Assembly: GCA_947372465.1 (NCBI GenBank) | Contig: CANBTT010000016.1 | Coordinates: 1 to 53,369 of the forward strand | Reading direction: 5' to 3' | Origin: Burkholderiales bacterium | Lineage (GTDB): Bacteria > Pseudomonadota > Gammaproteobacteria > Burkholderiales > Burkholderiaceae_C | DNA: 53,369 nucleotides | Shown: in pieces, positions 8,280-16,811 of the stretch | Layout of the letters: each line of letters starts with the position of its first letter | Numbering within the stretch: the stretch's first letter is position 1 | Notes under the pieces: model-generated | Databases searched by the model: none | What the model saw: the letters and a program-made list of their open reading frames with translations, nothing else | What the model was told of the DNA's origin: nothing | Position numbers and translations under genes: made by a program

Positions 8280-9188
8280 TCAGGAGGGGTTTTTGTTCGA
8301 CAAGCTCCAAATATAGGCCGCAAGCACATGGATTTGAGAGTCAGAGAGACGGCCCTTTTGTGCCGGCATTTGATTGACTTTTCCGTTCACGATCATGCTC
8401 TCAATTGCTGCTTGCCCAAAGCCATGCAACCAAATTTTGTCGGTTAAATTGGGGGAACCTATGGCTTGAATGCCTTTGCCATCGGCGCCGTGACAGGCGG
8501 CACAAACTGCAAACTTATCTTGCCCCTTTTGTGCCTTGCTGGCGTCATGGGGACTGCCCGAGAGGCTCAAGACGTAGTTGGCCACATTTTCTATGTCGCT
8601 AGGTGAGCCGATGGCTTGCGCCATGGGAGGCATTTGTCCCATGCGTCCTAAAGTGATGGTCTCTTGAATCTTCTCGGGCGCGCCGCCATGCAACCAATCG
8701 TTGTCTGTGAGGTTGGGGAATCCTTTGGAGCCTTTGGCATCTGATGCGTGACATTGTGAGCAGTTGTTGAGATACAAATTGTTCCCAATGGCCAACGCTT
8801 GAGGGTCTTTGGCAATGTCAGGGATGCTTTGAGCATCGAATTTGGCATACAAAGGTGCAATGCTGTCTCGATTGGCCTGCACGTCTTGGGCATGCTCTTG
8901 GGTGGAGCTCCAATTCAAATTGCCCTTGAAGCTTCCAAGGCCTGGAAAGAGGACCAAATAAACAGCAGCAAAAACGGTGGTGATGACGAAGAGGCCCACC
9001 CACCACAGGGGCAGTGGGTTGTTTTGTTCACGCAAATCTTCGTCCCAAACATGGCCATTTTCGCCTGGATCGATGGGTTCACCGTTGCTTTTGGACATCT
9101 TCCACAGCAACCACATGCAAGCAATGAGGCCCAAAATGACAATGCTGCCAATGTAGTAGGACCAGTAGGGGGAGGTAAAGTCGCTCAT
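8280..9188 (-). CDS. ccoP: cbb3 cytochrome oxidase subunit III (dihaem cytochrome c CcoP)
   Basis: A 302-residue protein with two N-terminal membrane segments (about residues 10-30 and 60-82) and two cytochrome c domains facing the periplasm. Haem-binding motifs are CSQCH at residues 143-147 and CAACH at 229-233. Met ligands sit in GQMPPM and NQMPAQ. CcoP passes electrons from soluble or membrane cytochromes c to CcoO and CcoN. Length and domain order match the family. It begins 5 bases after the ccoQ stop, so the two are tightly coupled. Confidence 0.97.
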   Translation of the reverse strand: MSDFTSPYWSYYIGSIVILGLIACMWLLWKMSKSNGEPIDPGENGHVWDEDLREQNNPLPLWWVGLFVITTVFAAVYLVLFPGLGSFKGNLNWSSTQEHAQDVQANRDSIAPLYAKFDAQSIPDIAKDPQALAIGNNLYLNNCSQCHASDAKGSKGFPNLTDNDWLHGGAPEKIQETITLGRMGQMPPMAQAIGSPSDIENVANYVLSLSGSPHDASKAQKGQDKFAVCAACHGADGKGIQAIGSPNLTDKIWLHGFGQAAIESMIVNGKVNQMPAQKGRLSDSQIHVLAAYIWSLSNKNPS

Positions 9189-9193
9189 GATGC

Positions 9194-9331
9194 TCAGTCC
9201 TCCAAGAAGGGGTAGTTGGCCGACTCATTGAAGGCATTCTTGAGTTTGGGTTGATAGACCCAAATCAAAATGCCAATGAAAGAGATGAAGCTTAAAACTG
9301 TTGTGCAAACTCGAATAAAGTTGATGTCCAT
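9194..9331 (-). CDS. ccoQ: cbb3 oxidase small subunit CcoQ
   Basis: A 45-residue reading frame between ccoO and ccoP. It has one membrane segment (about residues 6-26, rich in Ile, Phe and Leu) ending in WVYQPKLK, then a soluble tail closing with FNESANYPFLED. The N-F-N/E...LPF-like ending is usual in CcoQ proteins, which stabilise the CcoP-containing complex and protect it from oxygen. It starts 9 bases after the ccoO stop and stops 5 bases before ccoP. The size, position and helix make the call firm despite its shortness. Confidence 0.92.
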   Translation of the reverse strand: MDINFIRVCTTVLSFISFIGILIWVYQPKLKNAFNESANYPFLED

Positions 9332-9340
9332 GTGGGTTCC

Positions 9341-9964
9341 TTATTTGTAGGCTCTGCCCAAAGATTGCAAATAGGCAATCAAGGCGGCTTGTTCCGTCAG
9401 GTGGTTCAACTCTTGAGCGGCGTTGTCAATGTCTTGCTGTGTGTAGGGCACACCCACAGTCCTCAAAGCCGTCATGCTCTTGGCGCCTTGAGCGGGGTCT
9501 ATGAGCTTGGTTTCCAGCCACGGATACGCGGGCATGTTCGATTCGGGAACCAAGTCTCGTGGGTTGTGCAAATGCGCCTTGTGCCAATCATCGCTGTATT
9601 TACCGCCTACACGGTGCAGGTCAGGTCCAGTTCTTTTGCTGCCCCATTGGAAGGGATGATCATAGACAAATTCTCCGGCCATTGACTGGTGTCCATAGCG
9701 AAGTGTTTCAGCCATCAGCGGACGAATCATCTGCGAGTGACAGTTGTAGCATCCCTCGCGAATGTAGATGTCTCGGCCCATCAACTGAACGGCCGAGTAA
9801 GGCGTGACCCCCTCGCTTGGCTGTGTGGTCGACTTTTGAAAAAACAAGGGCACGATCTCTACCAGACCTCCAACGGAGATCACCAAGAGGATGAGCACGA
9901 TCATTAAAAATTGATTGGTCTCAATTTTTTCATGGGTAAATTGTTTGGGATTTTGATCATTCAT
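9341..9964 (-). CDS. ccoO: cbb3 cytochrome oxidase subunit II (monohaem cytochrome c CcoO)
   Basis: A 207-residue membrane-anchored cytochrome c. One helix spans about residues 18-40, followed by the periplasmic domain with the haem motif CYNCH at residues 72-76 and the sequence SQMIRPL after it, which is diagnostic for CcoO. The Met ligand lies in [10 protein letters not shown]. It takes electrons from CcoP and passes them to the haem b of CcoN. It lies 15 bases after ccoN in the operon. Confidence 0.97.
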   Translation of the reverse strand: MNDQNPKQFTHEKIETNQFLMIVLILLVISVGGLVEIVPLFFQKSTTQPSEGVTPYSAVQLMGRDIYIREGCYNCHSQMIRPLMAETLRYGHQSMAGEFVYDHPFQWGSKRTGPDLHRVGGKYSDDWHKAHLHNPRDLVPESNMPAYPWLETKLIDPAQGAKSMTALRTVGVPYTQQDIDNAAQELNHLTEQAALIAYLQSLGRAYK

Positions 9965-9979
9965 GACAAGTGTCTTTCT

Positions 9980-11410
9980 TTATCTCGCTGTGCCAGTGTT
10001 TGGGATCTGAACAAGTGCGGGTTGACCCTTCAAAGCGGTGAGGGCCACATTCCATGCCATGACCAACATGCCACCCAAGTACAGGGCGCCCCCTGCCACA
10101 CGAATCACGTAGTACGGGTAGGTGGCTTTGACGCCTTCTACAAAGGTATAGGTCAAAGTGCCATCGTCGTTGATCGCTCTCCACATCAAGCCTTGCATGA
10201 CGCCGGCAATCCACATCGCTGCGATATAGAGCACAATGCCAATGGTTGCCATCCAGAAATGCAACTCAATGGCGGGCTGACTGTGCATTTTCTTTTGTCC
10301 AAAAAGTCTTGGGATCAGGAAATACATGGTGCCCATGGAGATCAATCCCACCCAGCCCAAAGCACCTGAGTGAACGTGTCCCACCGTCCAGTCGGTGTAA
10401 TGAGACAAGGCATTGACCGTTTTGATGGACATCATGGGGCCTTCAAAAGTGCTCATGCCGTAAAAGGACAAAGACACAATCAAAAACCTAAGAACGGGGT
10501 CATCTCTTAATTTGTGCCATGCACCCGACAGGGTCATGATGCCATTGATCATGCCACCCCAGCTTGGCGCCAACAAGACCAGCGAGAAGATCATGCCAAG
10601 AGACTGGGTCCAGTCGGGCAAAGCGGTGTAATGCAGGTGGTGAGGGCCGGCCCACATGTAGGTGAAAATCAAGGCCCAAAAGTGAACAATGGACAGGCGG
10701 TAAGAATAAACGGGCCGCTCAGCTTGTTTGGGGATGAAGTAATACATCATCCCTAAAAAACCTGCGGTCAAGAAAAAACCAACCGCATTGTGACCGTACC
10801 ACCACTGAACCATGGCGTCTTGTACGCCCGCATAAGCAGAATAAGACTTCATCCAACCGGCTGGAATTTCAGCGCTGTTGACCAAATGAAGAACTGCAAC
10901 GGTCAGGATAAAGGCCCCAAAGAACCAGTTCGCCACATAAATGTGTTTAACGCGTCGCTTGATGATGGTGCCAAAAAACACAATTGCAAAACTCACCCAA
11001 ACGACCGTGATCAATAAATCAATGGGCCACTCCAGTTCCGCGTATTCTTTGCCTGTGGTGTATCCAAGGGGAAGGCTAATGGCCGCTGACAAAATCACCA
11101 ACTGCCAGCCCCAAAAGGTAAATGCCGCCAATTTGGGGGCAAACAGGGGGGTTTGTCCTGTTCTTTGAGAGACGTAGTAACAAGAGGCAAACAAGGCGCT
11201 TCCGCCAAATGCGAAGATCACTGCATTGGTGTGCAGGGGCCTGAGCCTGCCGTAACTCAGAAAAGAAATGCCAAAATTGAGTTCAGGCCATGCCAATTGT
11301 GCGGCAATGATCAGCCCCACCAGCATGCCGACCACTCCCCAGACGATGGTCATGATGGAGAATTGCCTGACAACCTTGTCATGGTAATAAAGAGTTTGAG
11401 AATTGTTCAT
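9980..11410 (-). CDS. ccoN: cbb3 cytochrome oxidase subunit I (CcoN)
   Basis: The catalytic subunit, 476 residues with about 12 membrane segments, a high-affinity oxygen reductase and proton pump. Visible ligand regions are [12 protein letters not shown] for haem b, [13 protein letters not shown] for the copper site with the nearby cross-linked Tyr region, [14 protein letters not shown], and the [11 protein letters not shown] segment carrying the last haem ligands. I chose the ATG at 11410 because it gives the usual N-terminus ([10 protein letters not shown]); the frame remains open further upstream, but that stretch holds the FNR box and promoter. An FNR site is centred 65 bases before the start, so induction at low oxygen is expected. 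Confidence 0.97.
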   Translation of the reverse strand: MNNSQTLYYHDKVVRQFSIMTIVWGVVGMLVGLIIAAQLAWPELNFGISFLSYGRLRPLHTNAVIFAFGGSALFASCYYVSQRTGQTPLFAPKLAAFTFWGWQLVILSAAISLPLGYTTGKEYAELEWPIDLLITVVWVSFAIVFFGTIIKRRVKHIYVANWFFGAFILTVAVLHLVNSAEIPAGWMKSYSAYAGVQDAMVQWWYGHNAVGFFLTAGFLGMMYYFIPKQAERPVYSYRLSIVHFWALIFTYMWAGPHHLHYTALPDWTQSLGMIFSLVLLAPSWGGMINGIMTLSGAWHKLRDDPVLRFLIVSLSFYGMSTFEGPMMSIKTVNALSHYTDWTVGHVHSGALGWVGLISMGTMYFLIPRLFGQKKMHSQPAIELHFWMATIGIVLYIAAMWIAGVMQGLMWRAINDDGTLTYTFVEGVKATYPYYVIRVAGGALYLGGMLVMAWNVALTALKGQPALVQIPNTGTAR

Positions 11411-11440
11411 GGGTAGAAGGTATTTTTGAGACTGAAGGGG

Positions 11441-11482
11441 ATTGTGTTGTATTTCAATCGTTTGGGGTTTGATGCAGATCAA
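11441..11482 (-). promoter_or_regulatory. FNR box and -10 element for ccoNOQP
   Basis: The sequence TTGATGCAGATCAA at 11469-11482 is a perfect FNR palindrome (TTGAT, 4 bases, ATCAA). If FNR sits at -41.5 as in class II promoters, the transcript would start at 11434. The -12 to -7 hexamer at 11446-11441 then reads CACAAT on the minus strand, four of six matches to the consensus. The box overlaps the stop codon of ccoS, so ccoN has its own promoter inside the cluster. Confidence 0.85.
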
Positions 11483-11616
11483 TCATTTTTCAAAATTCTC
11501 TCGGATTCTTGCTCTAAATCATCAAATTGGTCGGCATAAATGGCCCACCAAAGCGCGAGCAAAATAAAGAGAACCAAGACCACTGATAAAGGAATTAACA
11601 AGAAAAGGATGTCCAT
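11479..11616 (-). CDS. ccoS: cbb3 oxidase maturation protein CcoS
   Basis: A 45-residue reading frame between ccoI and ccoN. One N-terminal membrane helix (about residues 3-27, starting [14 protein letters not shown]) is followed by [12 protein letters not shown], which matches the CcoS signature W-x-x-x-x-x-QFDDL-x. The tail is charged. CcoS is needed to insert haem b and copper into CcoN. It begins 34 bases after the ccoI stop. Its stop codon overlaps the FNR box that serves ccoN. Confidence 0.93.
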   Translation of the reverse strand: MDILFLLIPLSVVLVLFILLALWWAIYADQFDDLEQESERILKND

Positions 11617-11650
11617 TTTTTCGCTTGGGTGTATGTGTTGCAAGTCTGTG

Positions 11651-14002
11651 TCACGGTTGGAGGGGACTCAATTGGAGTCGGTATGCGTTGAGAACGACGC
11701 CCAAGGAGCTCAACGCCATCCCAAGGCCCGCCAACCAAGAGGGCAAGTGTCCCGAGAGCGCCATGGGGATGCAAATGAGGTTGTAGGCAAAAGCCCATGC
11801 TAAATTTTGATGAACCACCCCAAGACTCTGTTTTGCATGAGCCAGGCATGCCGTGACCCACAAGAGCGAGGGGTTGAGCACCACACAACTGGCAACTTCT
11901 TGGGCCAAATGGGTTGCTGAGTCAAAGACCATGGACACGTCAGCGCCCGCCAACACGGGCAAATCGTTGTAGCCGTCGCCCACCATCATCACTCGGTGGC
12001 CTTGGGCTTGGAGGACTTTGATGCGTTCGAGCTTGTCCATGGGCGACAAATTCGCATGCGCTTGATGGGCTTTAAGCCCCAGATCACGGGCAATTTTGTG
12101 CACCCGAGTCGATTGGTCGCCAGAAAACATTTGAACCTCAAGGCCTCGGTGTTGAAGCGCTGTGATGACCGCATTTGCCTCAGGTTTGAGCTCTTCATCA
12201 AATAAAAACCCACCCAACCAATGCGTCTGGGTTGAGAGGTGAACTTGTGCGCTTTCAAGCAGTTCGCTGGGGTTCAAGGGCTTTTGGTGAGGGAGCAAAG
12301 CGCTGTAAGAGCCCAGACACAGTGGGAAAGCTTGGCCTTTGAAATTGACCTGGGCTTGGAGGCCAACGCCAGGTAATTCTTTAAAGTGCAATACCTCCAT
12401 TTCTTGCGTCAAGGCCCTCACTTCTTGGGCCTCAGTCGCTGACAAAGACAACAAACTGTCATCTAGACCAAGAGAGCGACTCAAAGGGTGGGGAGAGCAT
12501 TTGGCCAAAGCACGAGCAAATGCAAAGAGCTCTGTGCGAGTGAGTGTGTTCGAGGTGAATGTTTGTCGCAAATGCAAGATGTTTTTTGTCAGCGTCCCTG
12601 TCTTGTCAAAGACCACAAGATCTATGTGATTGAGCCGCTCAAGTGTGTTCAAGTCACGCATCAAAACGCCGCGTTTGGCCAAAAGACCCGCGCACGCGAT
12701 CAAAGCTGAGGGGGTGGCCAATGTCAGTGCACATGGACAAGTCACGATCAACACGGCGCTTGCCACCAACAAGGCTTTTACAGCAGACTCAGGCCACCAC
12801 CAAAGGGCGCTGAGGAGTGCGCACAGGAGAACGGAGGCAATGAAGGGCTTGGCCACGCGATCGGCTATTTTTGCAATATCGGGCTTAGAGCTTTCAGCTT
12901 GCTCAAGCAAGCGAACAATGGAGGCAAATCGTGTGGAGTTGCCGATTTGAGTGACCTTCATCAGCACAGGTGGTCCTAAGTTGACACTCCCCGTCAAGAC
13001 ATCTGAGCCCGGGGGTTTTGCAATGGGGTTGGACTCCCCGTTCAAGAGCGACTCCTCCACCCAAGTCTCTCGGTCCATCACTTGCCCATCTGCAGGAAAG
13101 GATTGATGGGTCTGAATTCTCAACACATCACCCAATTGAATGCGGTGGGTGGAGACGGTCTCGAAATGTTCATCTTTGACGCGTCGTTCAATGCCTTTGG
13201 GGATGCGATCCATGATGGCATCAAGTGCGCCAAGTGTTTTGTCTCTGAGTTTTAGTTCAAGCCATCGCCCGCCCAGTAGAAACGTTGCAAACATGGTGAA
13301 AGAATCGAAATAGGTCTCCATGCCCCAAATGTCATTGGGTGAGAAAGTGACCGCACAACTCAAAAAAAACGTCAGCAGCATGCCGATCGCTACAGGTAAA
13401 TCCATGCTGAGCTTGAGACTTTTTAAATCATGGTATGCCCCCTTAAAAAAGGGCTGGCAAGAAAAAATCAGCACCGGTAAACTCAAAACCCATCCAGCCC
13501 AATGAAGCAGTTGGATTGATTGAGGGTCAACACTGGATTGCAAGTTGCCATACAAGGGGGCCGAATACATCATGACTTGCATCATGCAAAAAAGAGCCAC
13601 CATGAAACGCCAAAGCATGAGTTTGGCTTCTTTGCTTTTGAGCTCTTCGGATTCGATGCCCTCAAGCAAGCAGGAGCGGTAACCCAGGGTCTGAATGGCT
13701 TTGAGCCAAGCGCTGGGTTGGCTGCGAGTGGGTAGCCAAACAACATGCGCTTTGCGGGCGTTGGCATGGACTTGCGCATCCAATACGCCAGGCAAGGACT
13801 TCAGTTCGCTCTCTATGCTTAGTGAGCAATTGGCGCAATACATGCCCTCAATGCCAATTTGTGATTTGACAATTGCTTGCGCTGCATCCTCACCCAGTTT
13901 TGATTGGAATTTGGCGCGTTCTGATGGAGTCAAAGGGGTGCTGTACCTCTCCCACTCTTCTTGTGTGTCTAGCCATTCAAAGGCGGCTTGTTGAGCGTGC
14001 AT
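11651..14002 (-). CDS. ccoI: Copper-exporting P1B ATPase for cbb3 assembly (CcoI/FixI)
   Basis: A 783-residue P-type ATPase that supplies copper to the oxidase. A heavy-metal domain near residues 45-110 has the metal motif GMYCANCS (Cys56 and Cys59). Eight membrane segments follow. The ion-binding motif TCPCALTLATPSAL, the phosphorylation motif DKTGTLT, the HP motif CSPHPLSRS and the hinge GDGYNDLPVLAGAD are all intact. The usual N-terminal Cys-rich zinc-ribbon-like stretch of many CcoI proteins is missing; the first 45 residues here have no Cys. It is the first gene of the cluster in the direction of transcription. Confidence 0.95.
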   Translation of the reverse strand: MHAQQAAFEWLDTQEEWERYSTPLTPSERAKFQSKLGEDAAQAIVKSQIGIEGMYCANCSLSIESELKSLPGVLDAQVHANARKAHVVWLPTRSQPSAWLKAIQTLGYRSCLLEGIESEELKSKEAKLMLWRFMVALFCMMQVMMYSAPLYGNLQSSVDPQSIQLLHWAGWVLSLPVLIFSCQPFFKGAYHDLKSLKLSMDLPVAIGMLLTFFLSCAVTFSPNDIWGMETYFDSFTMFATFLLGGRWLELKLRDKTLGALDAIMDRIPKGIERRVKDEHFETVSTHRIQLGDVLRIQTHQSFPADGQVMDRETWVEESLLNGESNPIAKPPGSDVLTGSVNLGPPVLMKVTQIGNSTRFASIVRLLEQAESSKPDIAKIADRVAKPFIASVLLCALLSALWWWPESAVKALLVASAVLIVTCPCALTLATPSALIACAGLLAKRGVLMRDLNTLERLNHIDLVVFDKTGTLTKNILHLRQTFTSNTLTRTELFAFARALAKCSPHPLSRSLGLDDSLLSLSATEAQEVRALTQEMEVLHFKELPGVGLQAQVNFKGQAFPLCLGSYSALLPHQKPLNPSELLESAQVHLSTQTHWLGGFLFDEELKPEANAVITALQHRGLEVQMFSGDQSTRVHKIARDLGLKAHQAHANLSPMDKLERIKVLQAQGHRVMMVGDGYNDLPVLAGADVSMVFDSATHLAQEVASCVVLNPSLLWVTACLAHAKQSLGVVHQNLAWAFAYNLICIPMALSGHLPSWLAGLGMALSSLGVVLNAYRLQLSPLQP

Positions 14003-14063
14003 GAATTGATTTTAAGGTTGGATGGGCAAAAAGCGCCATCTGCTTGATCAAATGAGCGAGCTA

Positions 14064-14105
14064 TTGATATATGTCAAAAGTATTCATGACGGGGTCTTTT
14101 AACAT
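14064..14105 (+). promoter_or_regulatory. FNR box and -10 element for the usp gene
   Basis: TTGATATATGTCAA at 14064-14077 is a near-perfect FNR site (one mismatch in the right half). With the site at -41.5 the transcript would start at 14112, and the -12 to -7 hexamer at 14100-14105 reads TAACAT, four of six matches to consensus. The start codon of the universal stress gene is at 14146, giving a leader of about 34 bases. On the opposite strand the corresponding -10 position for ccoI is poor, so the site appears to serve usp. Confidence 0.8.
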
Positions 14106-14145
14106 TCAGTTGTGATTTTCAAATAAACCAACCAGGAGCTCGCAG

Positions 14146-14589
14146 ATGTATAAGAAAATTTTGGTCGCAACAGACGGTTCACCTTTGTCCAAAAAAGCCA
14201 TTTCCCAGGCAACTCAAATTGCGCTGTTGGCCGGCTCTGAGCTCATCATTCTTAAAGTCATCCCCCGTGTTGTCCAAAGTTACTTTGATGGAGCCATTCC
14301 TTTGAATCAAAAGGAAGTTGATAAAATTGAAGCTTCTTGGGCCAAGGATGCCCACAAGACAGTGGATGGCGAACGCAACGCAGCCATCAAGGCGGGTGTC
14401 AACGCGGTCTCCATGGTGGTGAAGTCTGACATTGTCTCAAAAGCCATCATTGATGTGTCCATCAAGAAAAAGGTTGAACTCATTGTCATGGCATCACATG
14501 GCCGACGTGGACTTAAAAAGCTCTTGCTTGGAAGCGAGACCCAGAATGTTCTCGTTCAAAGTACGATACCCGTATTGGTTTTAAGATAA
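14146..14589 (+). CDS. Universal stress protein, UspA family
   Basis: A 147-residue cytoplasmic protein with one Usp domain. It starts with YKKILVATDGSPLSKKA, the usual first strand and Asp of the family, and ends with MASHGRRGLKKLLLGSET followed by STIPVLVLR. The G-2x-G-9x-G-S/T ATP-binding pattern is present in HGRRGLKKLLLGSET. A ribosome site (AGGAG at about 14131) precedes the ATG. The FNR site and -10 element upstream indicate induction under low oxygen, as for many Usp genes next to cco clusters. The specific function is not known. Confidence 0.92.
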   Translation: MYKKILVATDGSPLSKKAISQATQIALLAGSELIILKVIPRVVQSYFDGAIPLNQKEVDKIEASWAKDAHKTVDGERNAAIKAGVNAVSMVVKSDIVSKAIIDVSIKKKVELIVMASHGRRGLKKLLLGSETQNVLVQSTIPVLVLR

Positions 14590-14651
14590 ATCGATGGGGT
14601 GTTTGCGAGTGAATGTCCAAGAGTTCTATAAAAACAAAAAAACCGCCGGTC

Positions 14652-15761
14652 TCATTGGGCATTCACTGTCAGTTTTTTTCCAGTCGGGGTCGACTTGACA
14701 ACGCGACCGATGGTGCATGCGTTTGAAAAGCCGTGACGCGCAAGCGTTGCGAGCACCTCTTCTTGCGACTCTCGCGCACAGCTCACAAGCAAGCCCCCGC
14801 TTGTTTGTGGATCCGTTAAGAGATCTTTGGCCCAAGAGGGCAAAAGGTCTGACAATTCCACTTCTTGTCCATAACTTGCCCAGTTTCTGCCTGAGGCACC
14901 CGTGATGTTCCCACTCAAAGCCAATGTCTCAGTGCCGGGCAAAATTGGCAAAGCAGGCCAATTCAATTCAACACTTAGGCCGGAGCCTTTGGCCATTTCC
15001 AGTGCATGCCCCAAAAGACCAAAGCCTGTGACATCTGTCATCGCATGCACGCCAGGCATTTGTGCCAAATCGCAGCCAGGCGTGTTGAGTTGGGTGGTGG
15101 TCTTGAGCATCAAGTCATATGCTTGCTCGCTGAGCGCACCTTTTTTGAGCGCAGCAGAAAAGATACCCACGCCCAAAGGTTTGCTGAGAATGAGCGAGTC
15201 ACCCGCTTGAGCCATGGAGTTCTTTTTGATCTGCTTGGGATCCACCACCCCAATGGCCACCAAGCCATAGATCGGTTCCACGCAATCAATGGTGTGCCCG
15301 CCTGCGATCACAATGCCCGCTTCGTGGCACACATCTTGGCCACCTTTTAAAATGAGACCGATGGTCTGGGCACTCAGTTGAGCAACGGGCATGGCCACAA
15401 TGGCCAAAGCAAAAATGGGTTTCCCACCCATGGCATACACATCACTGAGTGCATTGGTGGCCGCTATTCGTCCAAAATGGTAAGGGTCGTCCACGATGGG
15501 CATGAAGAAGTCGGTTGTTGCGATGACCGCTTGTTGTGCATTGAGCTCGTACACAGCCGCATCGTCTGAGGTTTCAATGCCCACAAGCAGCTCTTTTGGA
15601 ATGGGGAACAGTGGCCCCAAGCCTTGAGAGTTTTTCAAGATCTCTTGCAGCACTGTGGGGGCTATTTTGCAGCCGCATCCCCCCCCATGAGACAGGCTGG
15701 TGAGTCGAGGCTCGTGAAGAGGAACGGGGGTCTGGGGGGTCTGGGGGGTGTGGGTGCTCAT
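14652..15761 (-). CDS. selD: Selenide, water dikinase (selenophosphate synthetase)
   Basis: A 369-residue enzyme that makes selenophosphate from selenide and ATP, for selenocysteine or 2-selenouridine in tRNA. The catalytic motif HGGGCGCKIAP holds Cys29 and Lys32, which align with Cys17 and Lys20 of the E. coli enzyme. ATP-binding parts such as TSDDAAVY, ATTDFFMPIVDDP and IAGGHTIDCVEPIYG are complete. The N-terminus is about 12 residues longer than in E. coli and contains a TPQTPQTP repeat, coded by C-runs on the mRNA strand. No selA, selB or mnmH is in view. It stands alone on the minus strand. Confidence 0.96.
   Translation of the reverse strand: MSTHTPQTPQTPVPLHEPRLTSLSHGGGCGCKIAPTVLQEILKNSQGLGPLFPIPKELLVGIETSDDAAVYELNAQQAVIATTDFFMPIVDDPYHFGRIAATNALSDVYAMGGKPIFALAIVAMPVAQLSAQTIGLILKGGQDVCHEAGIVIAGGHTIDCVEPIYGLVAIGVVDPKQIKKNSMAQAGDSLILSKPLGVGIFSAALKKGALSEQAYDLMLKTTTQLNTPGCDLAQMPGVHAMTDVTGFGLLGHALEMAKGSGLSVELNWPALPILPGTETLALSGNITGASGRNWASYGQEVELSDLLPSWAKDLLTDPQTSGGLLVSCARESQEEVLATLARHGFSNACTIGRVVKSTPTGKKLTVNAQ
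15726..15754 (+). other. G-quadruplex-type motif in the selD N-terminal coding region
   Basis: Four G tracts (5, 6, 6 and 3 bases, at 15726-15730, 15734-15739, 15743-15748 and 15752-15754) are separated by three-base loops TCT, TCT and TGT. This fits the canonical quadruplex pattern. The G-rich strand is the template strand of selD and the motif begins 7 bases inside the start codon. It encodes the TPQTPQTPVPL part of the protein. Confidence 0.7.
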
Positions 15762-15902
15762 GGATGAATTTTAAAAGACAAAACTGTATTCTGGCTTGCG
15801 CATCGTCATAAAAGTGCATGCTCGTTCAAAAGGTACAATGCGCAGACACAAAAACAATGCAAAGTCGCAACAAGTGGCTTTCTTCCTTTTATTGACCCTC
15901 TA

Positions 15903-16652
15903 ATGACCATGCAACTTCAAGACGTGTTGTTTTCTCAAGGCTTTGGCACTCGACGCATTTGCCAAGGCTTGATTCAACAAGGTCATGTGTCGATTGGTTT
16001 GCTAGGGGCTGAAAGCCCTTGCACCGACCCTTGGCAGTCCTTTGACATTTCGACAGGTTTTGCGTATGTTGTGCAGTCTCAGCAATGGTATTTTTGGGAA
16101 AAGGCGTATGTCATGCTGCACAAGCCCGCTGGGACCGAGTGCTCACAAAAGCCCTCGTCTTGGCCAAGTATCTATACCTTGCTGCCTGCGCCTTTGAGAA
16201 ACAGACCTCAAAAGTCATCCATTCAAGGCGTCCAAGCGGTGGGTCGATTGGACCAAGACACGACAGGACTCTTGCTCTTGACCGATGATGGCCCGCTCAT
16301 ACATCGGCTGTCCTCACCCAAGCACCATGTCCCCAAAGTCTATGACATCACGACCGAGGACCCTTTGGTTCAAAAAGATCTTGATCAATTGCTCGCTGGT
16401 GTGGTCCTGAATGACTCGCCTCAAGCCGTCAGGGCTGAGCATTGTGAGCTCTTGGGCGAGAGATTCATGCGCATGACGCTCACGCAAGGAAAATACCACC
16501 AAGTCAAACGCATGCTGGCGGCTGTTGGGCACTTGGTGGTGGGTCTGCATCGCTCGAAAATGGGGCAACTCGATTTGCCTCAAAATTTGTTGCCCGGTGA
16601 GTGGCGCATCATGACAGCACAGGAGTTGCTTGCGGCCCAAAGCACCAGTTGA
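15903..16652 (+). CDS. rsuA: Pseudouridine synthase, RsuA/RluB/E/F family (probably 16S rRNA U516)
   Basis: A 249-residue RNA-modifying enzyme. An S4-like N-terminal domain (about residues 1-50) precedes the catalytic domain, whose motif VGRLDQDTTGLLLLTDDG carries the catalytic Asp. MLHKPAGTECSQK and the HHVPKVYDITTEDPL segment resemble RsuA more than RluB, E or F, as does KYHQVKRMLAAVGHLVVGLHR. It converts a uridine in ribosomal RNA to pseudouridine. There are two possible ATG starts, 15903 and 15909. No clear ribosome site is seen at either. It is divergent from selD. Confidence 0.85.
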   Translation: MTMQLQDVLFSQGFGTRRICQGLIQQGHVSIGLLGAESPCTDPWQSFDISTGFAYVVQSQQWYFWEKAYVMLHKPAGTECSQKPSSWPSIYTLLPAPLRNRPQKSSIQGVQAVGRLDQDTTGLLLLTDDGPLIHRLSSPKHHVPKVYDITTEDPLVQKDLDQLLAGVVLNDSPQAVRAEHCELLGERFMRMTLTQGKYHQVKRMLAAVGHLVVGLHRSKMGQLDLPQNLLPGEWRIMTAQELLAAQSTS

Positions 16653-16811
16653 CCCGCTTGCAATTGCCGTTTGGAGCCTCTCTTGTTTGTTGCCAACAGG
16701 ATTCCAAAATAGCCCTTTTAACCAATCTTGATCGGTCATTTTGTGGAGAAATACTTTAAACTCAAGGCATGAGCCTTCTACCTACGCGTGCCTGAGCGCA
16801 TCCAACCTACC

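Noticed and set aside
14029-14077. FNR control of ccoI from the site at 14064
   Set aside because: At class II spacing the -10 position on the minus strand reads AGATGG, a poor match.
14625-14651. Intrinsic terminator after selD
   Set aside because: There is a T-rich tract on the minus strand, but the GC stretch before it does not make a convincing stem.
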